Source: Burkholderiales bacterium
Lineage (GTDB): Bacteria; Pseudomonadota; Gammaproteobacteria; Burkholderiales; Burkholderiaceae_C
DNA: 64,000 bases
Assembly (NCBI GenBank): GCA_017307855.1
Contig: JAFKGD010000007.1
Location: forward strand, 62,001 to 126,000
Direction: 5' to 3'
Positions 27,055-36,793 of the stretch are shown in pieces. The translations under genes and the position numbers were made by a program. Every line of letters begins with the position of its first letter. Positions within the stretch are counted from its first letter, which is position 1. The notes beneath the pieces were generated by a model. It was not told the origin of the DNA. It saw only the letters and a program-made list of their open reading frames with translations, and did not search any database.

Positions 27055-27512
27055 GCCGCCCATTGTGGCAAAAGCAGGATCGCTTCTGCATTCGAAGGAG
27101 AGAACACGCGGTCGGCCGCCTCCCGCCAGGGCAGCCAGCACCAATCGGTGTGTTCGCGCGGATGCAGGCACACCGGCTGGCCAGCCGGCACCTGAAGGCC
27201 GAAGACGCGTTCGGTGTTGCGCGTCACCCCTGGCTCATAGCGATGCAGCCAGCGAGGGTAGATGTCGTAGACGTTCTCGAGATACCAGTCCGACAAGCGA
27301 CAGTTCGGATCAGCCGCATCGATGCCGGTCTCCTCCAGCACTTCGCGGCGCGCCGTCTCGTGCCATGGCTCGTCGGCAAAATCTTTCGAGCCGGTCACCG
27401 ATTGCCAGGTGCCAGCGTCGGCCCGCCGCAGCACGAGCACGTCCAGCGCCCGCGTGTGGATCACCACCAGCACAGACTGCGGCAGCTTCCAGGGCCGAAC
27501 TCCGCCGGTCAC
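27051..27512 (-). CDS. nudB: Dihydroneopterin triphosphate diphosphatase (Nudix)
   Basis: A 153-residue Nudix hydrolase removing pyrophosphate from dihydroneopterin triphosphate in folate synthesis. The Nudix box is recognisable (EPWHETARREVLEETGI, about residues 48-64), although the spacing from the leading Gly to the first Glu is two residues longer than the general consensus. NudB-specific features are the TGSKDF segment and HRYEPGVTRNTERVF. It follows aspS by 22 nt and overlaps the next gene by 4 nt. The preceding enzyme in the pathway, FolE, is encoded 2 kb downstream on the same strand. Confidence 0.92.
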   Translation of the reverse strand: MTGGVRPWKLPQSVLVVIHTRALDVLVLRRADAGTWQSVTGSKDFADEPWHETARREVLEETGIDAADPNCRLSDWYLENVYDIYPRWLHRYEPGVTRNTERVFGLQVPAGQPVCLHPREHTDWCWLPWREAADRVFSPSNAEAILLLPQWAA

Positions 27513-27534
27513 CGGAAGCTTTCGAGCCGCCGCG

Positions 27535-29334
27535 TCAGGCGGCTTGCTGCTGCGTGTTGCGCAGGCGGATGTGCAGCTCGCGCAGCTGCTTCTCGTCGAC
27601 AGTCGACGGGGCCTGCGTGAGCAGGTCCTGTGCGCGCTGCGTCTTGGGGAAGGCGATCACGTCGCGGATGGATTCGGCGCCGGTCATCAGGGTGATGAGG
27701 CGGTCGAGGCCGAAGGCCAGGCCGCCGTGCGGCGGCGCGCCGTACTGCAGCGCGTCGAGCAGGAAGCCGAACTTGTTCTGCGCGTCTTCCGGCGTGATCT
27801 TGAGGGCCGAGAACACCTTGCTCTGCACCTCGGCGCGGTGGATACGCACCGAGCCACCGCCCAGTTCCCAGCCGTTGAGCACCATGTCGTAGGCCTTGGC
27901 GATGCACTGCTCCGGCGCGGTGTCCATCAGGTCCTCGTGGCCATCCTTGGGCGCGGTGAACGGGTGGTGCACGGCGCTCCAGCGCTGCTCGTCCTCGTCG
28001 AACTCGAACATCGGGAAGTCGACCACCCACAGCGGCGCCCACTTGTTTTCGAACAGGCCGGCCTTCTTGCCGAATTCGCTGTGGCCGATCTTCACGCGCA
28101 GGGCGCCGATGGAATCGTTGACCACCTTGGACTTGTCGGCGCCGAAGAAGATCAGGTCGCCGTTGCGCGCGCCGGTGCGCGCAATGATCTCGGCAATGGC
28201 CGCGTCGTGCAGGTTCTTGACGATGGGCGATTGCAGGCCTTCGCGGCCCTGGGCGGCATCGTTGACCTTGATCCAGGCCAGGCCCTTGGCGCCGTAGATC
28301 TTGACGAATTCGGTGTAGCCGTCGATTTCGCCGCGGCTCATCTCGCCTCCGCCGGGAATGCGCAGGCCGACCACGCGGCCACCCTTCGTGGTAGCGGGAG
28401 TGGAGAAGACCTTGAAGTCGACGTCCTTCATCACGTCGGTGAGTTCGGTGAACTCGAGCTTGACGCGCAGGTCGGGCTTGTCGGAGCCGTAGCGATGCAT
28501 GGCCTCGGCGTACTTCATGACGGGGTAGCCCGGCAGGTCGACGTTCAGCACCTCGCGGAACACCTTGCGGATCATGCCCTCGAACATCTCGCGGATTTCC
28601 TCTTCGCCCAGGAACGAGGTCTCGATGTCGATCTGGGTGAACTCAGGCTGGCGGTCGGCGCGCAGGTCCTCGTCGCGGAAGCACTTGGTGATCTGGTAGT
28701 AGCGGTCGTAGCCGGCCACCATGAGCAGTTGCTTGAACAGCTGGGGCGACTGCGGCAGCGCGAAGAACTGGCCGTCGTGCACGCGGCTGGGCACGAGGTA
28801 GTCGCGCGCGCCTTCGGGCGTGGATTTGCCCAGCATGGGCGTCTCGATGTCGACGAAGCCGTTGGCGTCTAGGAACTTGCGCACCGCCATCGCCACGCGG
28901 TAGCGCAGCATCAGGTTCTTCTGCATGTACGGGCGGCGCAGGTCGAGCACGCGGTGCGTGAGGCGCGTGGTTTCGGACAGGTTGTCGTCGTCGAGCAGGA
29001 ACGGGGGGGTGACCGAGGGGTTGAGCACCACGAGTTCGTGGCACAGCACTTCGATCTTGCCGCTCTTGAGGTTGTCGTTGGTGGTGCCTTCGGGACGGGC
29101 TCGCACCACACCCTTGATCTGCACACAGAACTCGTTGCGAAGACCTTCGGCGGCCTTGAACATCTCGGCGCGGTCGGGATCGCACACGATCTGCACGTAG
29201 CCTTCGCGGTCGCGCAGGTCGACGAAGATCACGCCGCCATGGTCGCGACGGCGGTTCACCCAGCCGCACAGGCTGACGGTTTGGCCCATCAGGGCTTCGG
29301 TGACGAGACCGCAATAGTGGGTGCGCATGGACAT
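27535..29334 (-). CDS. aspS: Aspartyl-tRNA synthetase, likely non-discriminating
   Basis: A 599-residue class II synthetase with an N-terminal OB-fold anticodon domain (1-105), a bacterial GAD insertion (about 290-430) and class II motifs including [16 protein letters not shown] and GLAFGLDR. The anticodon domain keeps His32 and a Gly in LKSGKIEV, the residues that mark non-discriminating AspRS in Pseudomonas, so it may also charge tRNA-Asn with aspartate for GatCAB. It follows the DUF502 gene by 5 nt and precedes nudB by 22 nt in a long operon. Confidence 0.97.
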   Translation of the reverse strand: MSMRTHYCGLVTEALMGQTVSLCGWVNRRRDHGGVIFVDLRDREGYVQIVCDPDRAEMFKAAEGLRNEFCVQIKGVVRARPEGTTNDNLKSGKIEVLCHELVVLNPSVTPPFLLDDDNLSETTRLTHRVLDLRRPYMQKNLMLRYRVAMAVRKFLDANGFVDIETPMLGKSTPEGARDYLVPSRVHDGQFFALPQSPQLFKQLLMVAGYDRYYQITKCFRDEDLRADRQPEFTQIDIETSFLGEEEIREMFEGMIRKVFREVLNVDLPGYPVMKYAEAMHRYGSDKPDLRVKLEFTELTDVMKDVDFKVFSTPATTKGGRVVGLRIPGGGEMSRGEIDGYTEFVKIYGAKGLAWIKVNDAAQGREGLQSPIVKNLHDAAIAEIIARTGARNGDLIFFGADKSKVVNDSIGALRVKIGHSEFGKKAGLFENKWAPLWVVDFPMFEFDEDEQRWSAVHHPFTAPKDGHEDLMDTAPEQCIAKAYDMVLNGWELGGGSVRIHRAEVQSKVFSALKITPEDAQNKFGFLLDALQYGAPPHGGLAFGLDRLITLMTGAESIRDVIAFPKTQRAQDLLTQAPSTVDEKQLRELHIRLRNTQQQAA

Positions 29335-29339
29335 GGTCT

Positions 29340-29987
29340 TCAGGAACTGGAAGGAGGATTCGGAGGGGTGGCGATGAGCGCGGCCGGCGGCAGCACCGGC
29401 ACGACGACGCCCATCGACACGATGTACTTCAGGGCTTCATCCACGCCCATGCGCAGCTCGATGCAGTCGCTGCGCTTGAGCATCACGAAGTAGCCGCCCG
29501 TGGGATTGGGCGTCGTGGGCACGTAGACGGTGAGGTAGTCGTCGGCCAGGTAATTGGCCACGTCGCCGCCTGGCGTGCCGGTGACGAAGGCGATGGTCCA
29601 GACACCCTCGCGCGGCCACTGGATCAGTACCGCCGTGCGGAAGGCATTGCCGCTTTCGGAAAACAGTGTGTCGGAGACCTGCTTGACGCTGGAGTAGATG
29701 GAACGCACCACGGGGATGCGGTGCAGCACCGCGTTGCCCCACTCGACCAGCTTGCGGCCCATGAAGTTGCTGGCAGCGGCGCCCACGACCAGCAGGATCA
29801 GCAGCGCCAGCAGCGCGCCCAGGCCGGGGATATGCACGCCGAACAGGCGGTCAGGATGCCAGGCGGCCGGCAGGATATAGAGCGTGCTGTCGAGGGTACG
29901 GATCACCCATTCGAGCACCCAGATGGTGATGCCCACCGGCACGATGACCAGCAGGCCGGCGAACAGCCATTTGCGCAGAGCGGTCAT
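29340..29987 (-). CDS. DUF502 family inner-membrane protein
   Basis: A 215-residue membrane protein of the DUF502 family. Two hydrophobic segments (about residues 8-28 and 52-75) enclose a short loop; a soluble C-terminal domain has the conserved segments [14 protein letters not shown] and FVTGTPGG. The ATG at 29987 is chosen because it starts just before TM1; a longer in-frame reading would add 61 low-complexity residues that actually come from the fmdB gene in another frame. The function is unknown. It lies between fmdB and aspS, a conserved order in beta-proteobacteria. Confidence 0.85.
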   Translation of the reverse strand: MTALRKWLFAGLLVIVPVGITIWVLEWVIRTLDSTLYILPAAWHPDRLFGVHIPGLGALLALLILLVVGAAASNFMGRKLVEWGNAVLHRIPVVRSIYSSVKQVSDTLFSESGNAFRTAVLIQWPREGVWTIAFVTGTPGGDVANYLADDYLTVYVPTTPNPTGGYFVMLKRSDCIELRMGVDEALKYIVSMGVVVPVLPPAALIATPPNPPSSS

Positions 29988-30000
29988 CGCAGGGGAGGGT

Positions 30001-30330
30001 TCAGTTGCCCGAACCGCCGGAGCCGGCCGGCGCGGCTGCTGGAGCAGTTGGAGCTGGGGCTGCGGCAGCAGGTGCGGGCGTTGCTGCGGGGGCCGCCGTG
30101 CTTTCGGCGGGCTTGGCGCCCGCCTCTGCAGGCGCTGGCGCGCTGGCGCGGTCACGGAAATCGGTGACATACCAGCCCGAGCCCTTGAGCTGGAAGCCGG
30201 CGGCGGTCAGCTGCTTGGAAAAGGTTTCGGCCCCGCACGACGGGCACACCGTCAGCGGAGCGTCGGACATCTTCTGCAGCACGTCCTTGGAATGGCCACA
30301 GGACGCGCACTTGTAGGCGTAGATCGGCAT
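30001..30330 (-). CDS. FmdB family zinc-ribbon protein
   Basis: A 109-residue protein beginning MPIYAYKCASCGH, with two CxxC pairs (CASC and CPSC) at about residues 8-11 and 29-32 that form an FmdB/CxxC_CxxC_SSSS zinc ribbon. The C-terminal third is an Ala/Pro-rich tail. Members are suspected regulators or zinc-binding adaptors, but no role is established. It is the first gene of a six-gene operon ending in clsB. Confidence 0.85.
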   Translation of the reverse strand: MPIYAYKCASCGHSKDVLQKMSDAPLTVCPSCGAETFSKQLTAAGFQLKGSGWYVTDFRDRASAPAPAEAGAKPAESTAAPAATPAPAAAAPAPTAPAAAPAGSGGSGN

Positions 30331-30378
30331 GGTGGGAGCTGGAACTCAGGCGGCCCGGAAACGCCCGGGAAACCCTCG

Positions 30379-30384
30379 ATTATA
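30379..30384 (-). promoter_or_regulatory. -10 element of the fmdB-DUF502-aspS-nudB-clsB operon
   Basis: A perfect TATAAT on the minus strand lies about 49 nt before the fmdB start, between potI and fmdB. The -35 region is GC-rich and weak. Confidence 0.6.
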
Positions 30385-30420
30385 GGACGCGCGACGCTTC
30401 CGTACGGCCGCCGCCGCCCC

Positions 30421-31266
30421 TTACTGGCCGCCGCGCAAGGCCGCCTGCTGCTGGCGGTACAGGCGCCGCTCGCGCACGGCGATGACGTAGCTCGACGCCA
30501 CCACGAACACGGCCACGACGGCGATGACCACCGTGGCCAGCGCGTTCACCGTCGGGTCCAGTCCCAGCCGGGCGCGCGAAAAGATCACCAGCGGCAGCGT
30601 GGTCGAGCCCGGTCCCGACAGGAAGGCGGAGATCACCACATCGTCCAGCGACAGGGTGAAAGTGAGCAGCCACGCTGCCATCAGCGACTGGGCAATGGAC
30701 GGCAGCGTGACCAGGAAGAACACCTGCGCCGGCCGGGCGCCCAGATCCTGCGCGGCCTCCTCGAGCTGCGGGTTGAGATCGCGCAGCCGGGCTCCGATGA
30801 CCACCGTGGCATAGGCAGCCCCCACCAGCATGTGGCCCAGCCAGATCGTGACCAGCCCGCGCTCGGGAAAGCCGAATGCTCGCTGCATGGACACCAGCAT
30901 CAACAGCAACGACAGGCCCACCAGCACCTCGGGCATCACCAGCGGGGCGCGCGAGAGCGCGGCGAACAGCGCGCGACCGCGGAAGCGCGGCAGGCGCTCG
31001 AGCACCAGGGCCGTGAGCGTGCCGATCACCACGGCGCCGGTGGCCGTGGCGGCGGCGATCTTGAGCGAGAAGAACAGGCCCCGCCGGATATCCTCGTCCT
31101 CCATCAGCCGCTGGTACCAGCGCAGGCTGAAGCCGCTCCAGACGTTGGGCACGGGCGAGTCGGTGAAGCTGAAGATCACCAGCGCGGCGATCGGGAGGTA
31201 GAGAAAGGCGAAGCCCAGCAGCAGCCAGATGCGGCCGGTCCAGCGCGCGGCAGGCGTGGCGATCAT
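30421..31266 (-). CDS. potI: Putrescine/polyamine ABC transporter permease PotI
   Basis: A 281-residue inner-membrane permease with six membrane segments. The conserved EAA loop EEAAQDLGARPAQVFFLVTLP is present (about residues 168-188). It pairs with PotH to form the channel. Its ATG overlaps the potH stop by 4 nt, so translation is coupled. It is the last gene of potFGHI. The first ATG giving normal length is at 31266. Confidence 0.9.
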   Translation of the reverse strand: MIATPAARWTGRIWLLLGFAFLYLPIAALVIFSFTDSPVPNVWSGFSLRWYQRLMEDEDIRRGLFFSLKIAAATATGAVVIGTLTALVLERLPRFRGRALFAALSRAPLVMPEVLVGLSLLLMLVSMQRAFGFPERGLVTIWLGHMLVGAAYATVVIGARLRDLNPQLEEAAQDLGARPAQVFFLVTLPSIAQSLMAAWLLTFTLSLDDVVISAFLSGPGSTTLPLVIFSRARLGLDPTVNALATVVIAVVAVFVVASSYVIAVRERRLYRQQQAALRGGQ

Positions 31267-32204
31267 GCGCGCCTCCCCTGGCTCTGGTCCTGGCTGCGGC
31301 TGAGCAGCGCCAGCGGTGCGAGGATCAGCAGGACCATCACCACGGCCACCGCACCGGCCACGGGCCAGTCGTTGTTGGCGAAGAATTCGTCCCACAGCAC
31401 GCGACCGATCATCAGGGTTTCGGGCCCGCCCAGCAGCTCGGGGATGACGTACTCACCGACGCAGGGGATGAACACCAGCATCGCGCCGGCGGCGATGCCC
31501 GCGCGAGACAGCGGCACCGTGATGCGCCAGAACGCCTGCCACGCGGTCGCCCCCAGGTCCTGCGCGGCCTCGAGCAGGCGCAGATCCATCTTGGAAAGGG
31601 TGGCGTACAGCGGCAACACCATGAAAGGCAGATAGGTGTAGACCATGCCCAGGATGAGCGAGAACGGGCTGTACATCAACTGCCCTTCCGACGGGATGAG
31701 CCCGAGCGCGAACAGCAGCCTATCCGCGCCGATGCCGACGAGGAAGGAGCCGATCCAGCCGGTCTCGGCGTCGAGCAGCCCCTTCCAGGCATAGACGCGC
31801 AGAAGGAAGCTGGTCCAGAACGGCAGCATCACACCCATCAGCAGCAGCGGTTGCAGACTGGAACGCGCCCGCGCCATGAAATAGGCGAACGGATAGCCCA
31901 CCACCAGGCAGATCAGCGTCGTCACCGCGGCGTAGCCCAGCGAACGCAGGTAGGTGGACACATAGAGGCTGTCCTGTATCAGCAGCGCGTAGGCTTGCAG
32001 CTGCCCGCCGAACGTCCATCCCTCCTCGGTGCGCGTGAACAGGTCGGTGAGCTGTGCGCCATCCATCTGCAGGAAGCTGATGCGCAGCACGATCAGGAAC
32101 GGCAGCAGGAAGAACACGCCCAGCCAGAGCAGGGGCACGCCCAGGACGAGACGCCGCCCCCAGGAAGCGGGTGCGTGCGTCGCCGTGCTGCGTGGATCTG
32201 TCAT
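31263..32204 (-). CDS. potH: Putrescine/polyamine ABC transporter permease PotH
   Basis: A 313-residue permease with six membrane segments and the EAA loop LEAAQDLGATAWQAFWRITVP (about residues 209-229). It forms the membrane pore with PotI, driven by PotG. It follows potG by 13 nt and overlaps potI by 4 nt, within the potFGHI operon. Confidence 0.9.
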   Translation of the reverse strand: MTDPRSTATHAPASWGRRLVLGVPLLWLGVFFLLPFLIVLRISFLQMDGAQLTDLFTRTEEGWTFGGQLQAYALLIQDSLYVSTYLRSLGYAAVTTLICLVVGYPFAYFMARARSSLQPLLLMGVMLPFWTSFLLRVYAWKGLLDAETGWIGSFLVGIGADRLLFALGLIPSEGQLMYSPFSLILGMVYTYLPFMVLPLYATLSKMDLRLLEAAQDLGATAWQAFWRITVPLSRAGIAAGAMLVFIPCVGEYVIPELLGGPETLMIGRVLWDEFFANNDWPVAGAVAVVMVLLILAPLALLSRSQDQSQGRRA

Positions 32205-32217
32205 GGCGGCGCGTGCC

Positions 32218-33303
<1,086 letters not shown>

Positions 33304-33369
33304 GGGTGGCTTGCGTTCACACGTGAAGCGCCGGCACGCCCCGGCCGCGACTGGCGGCCGGGCCCGCCG

Positions 33370-34500
33370 TCAGCGGTTGGCCTTGAAGTTGGTGAAGGTG
33401 CGGGTGACCAGGCGCAGCGTGGCCTGGTCGGGCGTGTCGGGCGCGATCATGCCGGCCAGCGCCTGCGCATCGGGGAACACGGCCGGGTCGTTGGCCAGCA
33501 CCGGGTTCACGTGCTTCATCGAGGCCTTGTTGGGGTTGGCGTAGAACACCTTGTTGGTGAGCGACGCGTGCACCTCGGGACGCAGGATGTAGTTGATCCA
33601 CTTGTGCGCGTTCTCGGGATGCTTGGCATCCTTGGGGATGGCCATCGTGTCGAAGAACAGCAGGCCGCCCGACTTGGGCAACAGCACCTTGAGGTTCTGC
33701 GGTGCCTTGGCCTTGGCCGACTTGTCCTTGGCGATCATGATGTCGCCCGACCAGCCGATCACAGCGCACAGCTGGCCGCGGGCCATCTGGTCGATGTAGT
33801 CGGAGCCCGAACCCGAGAAGCGCGTGACGAACGGACGGACGGCCTTGAGCATCTTGCCGGCTTCGGCATAGTCGGCTGCGACCTTGCTGCGCGGGTCCTT
33901 GCCGATGTACTGCAGCGCGATCGGCATGATCTCCGACGCGGTGTCGAGGAACGACACGCCGCAGCCGCGCAGCTTGGACATGTACTCGGGCTTGAAGACC
34001 AGGTCCCACACGTTGTCGGGCAGCGCGGCGGTGCCGAGCGCGGCCTTGACCTTGTCGACGTTGATGCCGACCGTGGTGTAGCCCCACATCCAGTCGACCA
34101 GGTAGTCGTTGCCCGGGTCGGTCTTGGCCAGTTGCGCCTGGATGGCGGGGTCGAGGTTGGCCAGGTTGGGAATCTTGGACTTGTCGAGCTTCTGCAGCAG
34201 GCCGGCCTGGATCTGCATCTTGGCGAAGTGCGAACCGGGCACCACGATGTCGTAGCCCGACATGCCGGCGACGAGCTTGGCATGCAGGGCTTCGTTGCTG
34301 TCGAACAGGTCGTAGCGGACCTTGATGCCGGTTTCCTTCTCGAAATTGCGGATCGTGTCCTCGGCGATGTAGTCGCCCCAGTTGTAGATGTTGAGGACTT
34401 TTTCCTCCTGGGCATGCGCGGCGGTCACGCCAGCCATCGTCATGACGGCCACGGCCATCGCGGCCAGGCGGCGCGCGAGATGCGTCGAAGTCAGTTTCAT
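33370..34500 (-). CDS. potF: Putrescine/polyamine-binding periplasmic protein PotF
   Basis: A 376-residue solute-binding protein with a signal peptide cleaved after about residue 30 (AHA/QEE). It aligns along its length with E. coli PotF: NWGDYIAEDTIRNFEKETGIK early and CGVSFLDTASEI in the middle. The Ser of the E. coli ligand site NWSDY is Gly here (NWGDY), which might change polyamine preference. The ATG at 34500 is chosen over one 6 nt upstream because AAAGGA then has normal spacing. It is the first gene of potFGHI. Confidence 0.92.
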   Translation of the reverse strand: MKLTSTHLARRLAAMAVAVMTMAGVTAAHAQEEKVLNIYNWGDYIAEDTIRNFEKETGIKVRYDLFDSNEALHAKLVAGMSGYDIVVPGSHFAKMQIQAGLLQKLDKSKIPNLANLDPAIQAQLAKTDPGNDYLVDWMWGYTTVGINVDKVKAALGTAALPDNVWDLVFKPEYMSKLRGCGVSFLDTASEIMPIALQYIGKDPRSKVAADYAEAGKMLKAVRPFVTRFSGSGSDYIDQMARGQLCAVIGWSGDIMIAKDKSAKAKAPQNLKVLLPKSGGLLFFDTMAIPKDAKHPENAHKWINYILRPEVHASLTNKVFYANPNKASMKHVNPVLANDPAVFPDAQALAGMIAPDTPDQATLRLVTRTFTNFKANR

Positions 34501-34566
34501 GAACATCCTTTCTTCAGGGGGAACATCGGGGCGGCCCGGATTATCCCCGGCCGTCCGCGCACGCGG

Positions 34567-36132
34567 TCAGAAAAACCGTACGCGGGTGAAGACAAGCATC
34601 ACCAGCAGGCCCAATACAAATCCCATGCCAACATAACCCAGCGCGGCCAGCAGGCGGTTGGTGCGGCGTTGCTCGGCGATCAGCAGGTCGAGGTCGCGCC
34701 GGTACTCGGCGGGCCGCTCGCTCAGGTAGGCATGCATCAGGCGCGGCAGCTCGGGCAGCAGCTTGGCCCAGCGTGGCGCCTCGGCCTTGAACTGGCGCCA
34801 GAAGCGCTTGGGGCCGACCTGGTCGATCATCCATTTCTCGAGGAACGGCTTGGCCGTGCTCCAGAGGTCGAGCTCGGGGTCGAGCTGGCGCCCCAGGCCC
34901 TCGATGTTGAGCAGCGTCTTCTGCAGCAGCACCAACTGGGGCTGGATCTCGACGTGGAAGCGGCGCGAGGTCTGGAATAGCCGAAGGAGCACCATGCCCA
35001 GCGAGATTTCACGCAGCGGCCGGTCGAAATACGGCTCGCAGACGGCGCGGATCGCGGCCTCGAGTTCGTCCACGCGGGTGTCGCGAGGCACCCAGCCGCT
35101 TTCCACGTGCAACTCGGCCACGCGCTTGTAGTCACGGCGGAAGAAGGCCGTGAAGTTCTGCGCGAGGTACTCCTTGTCGAACTCGGTCAGCGTGCCGACG
35201 ATGCCGAAATCCAGCGAGATGTAGCGCCCGAAGGTCTCGGGCTCGATGCTGACCTGGATGTTGCCCGGGTGCATGTCGGCGTGGAAGAAGCCGTCGCGGA
35301 ACACCTGCGTGAAGAAGATGGTGACGCCGTCGCGCGCGAGCTGTGGGATATTGACGCCCGCCTGGCGCAGCCGCTGCAGTTGGCTGATGGGGACGCCCTT
35401 CATGCGCTGCATGACGATGACCTCGGGATGGCACCAGTCCCAGTACATCTCGGGAATCAGCACCAGGCCGAGGTCGGCCATGTTGCGGCGCAGTTGCGTG
35501 GCGTTGGAGGCCTCTCGCACCAGGTCGAGTTCGTCGTGCAGATACTTGTCGAACTCGGCCACCACACGCTGGGGCTTGAGCCGCTTGCCGTCGGCGGACA
35601 GGCGCTCCACCCAGCCGGCCATCATGCGCATGAGCGCCAGGTCGTTCTCGATCACAGGCAGCATGCCGGGCCGCAGCACCTTGACGGCCACCTCGCGCTC
35701 CTGCCCGCTGCGGTCACGCAACACGGCGAAGTGCACCTGGGCGATGGAGGCGCTGGCCACCGGCACGTGGTCGAACTGCACGAAGATGTCGCCGACCGAC
35801 CGGCGGAAGGCCCGTTCGATGGTGGCGACGGCGATGCCCGGGTCGAACGGCGGCACGCGGTCCTGCAGCAGCGCCAGCTCGTCGGCGATGTCGGGTGGCA
35901 GCAGGTCGCGCCGGGTCGACATGACCTGGCCGAACTTCACGAAGATGGGGCCCAGGCGCTCCAGCGCTTCCCGCAGGCGCTGGCCCCTCGGCGCGCGCAG
36001 GTCCCGGCCCACCGACACAACGCGGGCCAGCAGGCGGATCCACGGCTTCTGGAAGCTGGTGAGCACGAGCTCGTCGAGCCCGTAGCGCAGGGCGATCCAG
36101 ACGATGAATGCGCCGCGCACGAAACGCTTCAT
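34567..36132 (-). CDS. ubiB: UbiB ATPase/kinase-like protein for ubiquinone synthesis
   Basis: A 521-residue ABC1/ADCK-family protein needed for aerobic ubiquinone synthesis. The family-specific KxGQ motif is present ([11 protein letters not shown], about residues 65-75), with the Ala-rich nucleotide loop ASASIAQVH near 126-134. The C-terminus has two membrane helices ending [17 protein letters not shown]. It follows ubiJ by 40 nt, keeping the ubiE-ubiJ-ubiB order of E. coli, although a Tim44-like gene is inserted between ubiE and ubiJ. Confidence 0.95.
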   Translation of the reverse strand: MKRFVRGAFIVWIALRYGLDELVLTSFQKPWIRLLARVVSVGRDLRAPRGQRLREALERLGPIFVKFGQVMSTRRDLLPPDIADELALLQDRVPPFDPGIAVATIERAFRRSVGDIFVQFDHVPVASASIAQVHFAVLRDRSGQEREVAVKVLRPGMLPVIENDLALMRMMAGWVERLSADGKRLKPQRVVAEFDKYLHDELDLVREASNATQLRRNMADLGLVLIPEMYWDWCHPEVIVMQRMKGVPISQLQRLRQAGVNIPQLARDGVTIFFTQVFRDGFFHADMHPGNIQVSIEPETFGRYISLDFGIVGTLTEFDKEYLAQNFTAFFRRDYKRVAELHVESGWVPRDTRVDELEAAIRAVCEPYFDRPLREISLGMVLLRLFQTSRRFHVEIQPQLVLLQKTLLNIEGLGRQLDPELDLWSTAKPFLEKWMIDQVGPKRFWRQFKAEAPRWAKLLPELPRLMHAYLSERPAEYRRDLDLLIAEQRRTNRLLAALGYVGMGFVLGLLVMLVFTRVRFF

Positions 36133-36172
36133 GCCAGCACCTTCTCAGGGCCGGCGGCGACGGTGCGGCGGA

Positions 36173-36736
36173 TCATTCCGGGCGCTCGCCCGCTGCAGCG
36201 GCCGGCGCGGTCGCGCGGCCGGCTTTCGCAATGAAGCCGCGCAAGGCGCTGGCCAGGCCCCGCGCGGCCTGCGCCACGGAATGCGCCGGCGCATCGCCGA
36301 TGACGCGCGCCAGGTCATCCTCGACGTCCCAGCGTACGTTGTCGACCAGCCAGTTGACCTCGGCGGCAAGCTGCACGTCGCCCGAGATACGCACTGCAGG
36401 TTTCTCGCCAGCCAGCGCCGCACGCGCCAGCGCCGCGGGCGACTCGTCGGTGACGGCCAGGGTGAGGTCGGCCACCGCGTGGGCCGGCGCCCGTTCGAGC
36501 AGGCCGGCCGGCGTGGCCGCCAGCAACATGTGGAACTGGCGCCATTCGATCCGCACCACCTTGCCGCGCTGGCGCGCCAGGCGCTCTTGCGCCTGAGCTT
36601 CCTGGCCCAGCACGTGGTTGAGGAACAGCACCGCGCGGTGCTGGAGCTCGTCGACCAGCCATGCCGGCGGCTGCAGCGAGTCGCCGGCGCGGCGGGCGAG
36701 ATGGTCCAGAAAAGCGAAGGGGGATGGTGTGACCAT
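36173..36736 (-). CDS. ubiJ: UbiJ, SCP2-domain ubiquinone biosynthesis accessory factor
   Basis: A 187-residue protein with an N-terminal SCP2-like lipid-binding domain (1-120) and a helical tail that contains conserved VNWLVDNVRWDVEDDL (about residues 130-145). UbiJ binds isoprenoid quinone precursors and joins UbiK and the late Ubi enzymes in a soluble complex. Its start codon sits inside a perfect 10-bp hairpin (36719-36741), which may limit translation. It lies between the Tim44-like gene and ubiB. Confidence 0.85.
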   Translation of the reverse strand: MVTPSPFAFLDHLARRAGDSLQPPAWLVDELQHRAVLFLNHVLGQEAQAQERLARQRGKVVRIEWRQFHMLLAATPAGLLERAPAHAVADLTLAVTDESPAALARAALAGEKPAVRISGDVQLAAEVNWLVDNVRWDVEDDLARVIGDAPAHSVAQAARGLASALRGFIAKAGRATAPAAAAGERPE

Positions 36737-36741
36737 CCCCC
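36719..36741 (-). promoter_or_regulatory. Hairpin covering the ubiJ start codon
   Basis: On the minus strand, 10 bases including the G-rich ribosome-site region and the ATG pair perfectly with codons 3-6 around a 3-nt loop. The mRNA structure would hide the start site. Whether this is regulatory or chance is unknown. Confidence 0.5.
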
Positions 36742-36754
36742 GATTATTCCCCAA

Positions 36755-36790
36755 GCTTCCTGTCGGACGGGACGCCGCCCGACAGGAAGC
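36755..36790 (-). terminator. Hairpin between the Tim44-like gene and ubiJ
   Basis: A perfect 12-bp stem (36755-36766 with 36779-36790) with a 12-nt loop lies just after the Tim44-like stop codon. It is followed by TTGGGGAATAAT on the minus strand, a weak T run, so it may be a partial terminator or an RNA-processing site. Confidence 0.5.
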
Positions 36791-36793
36791 AGG

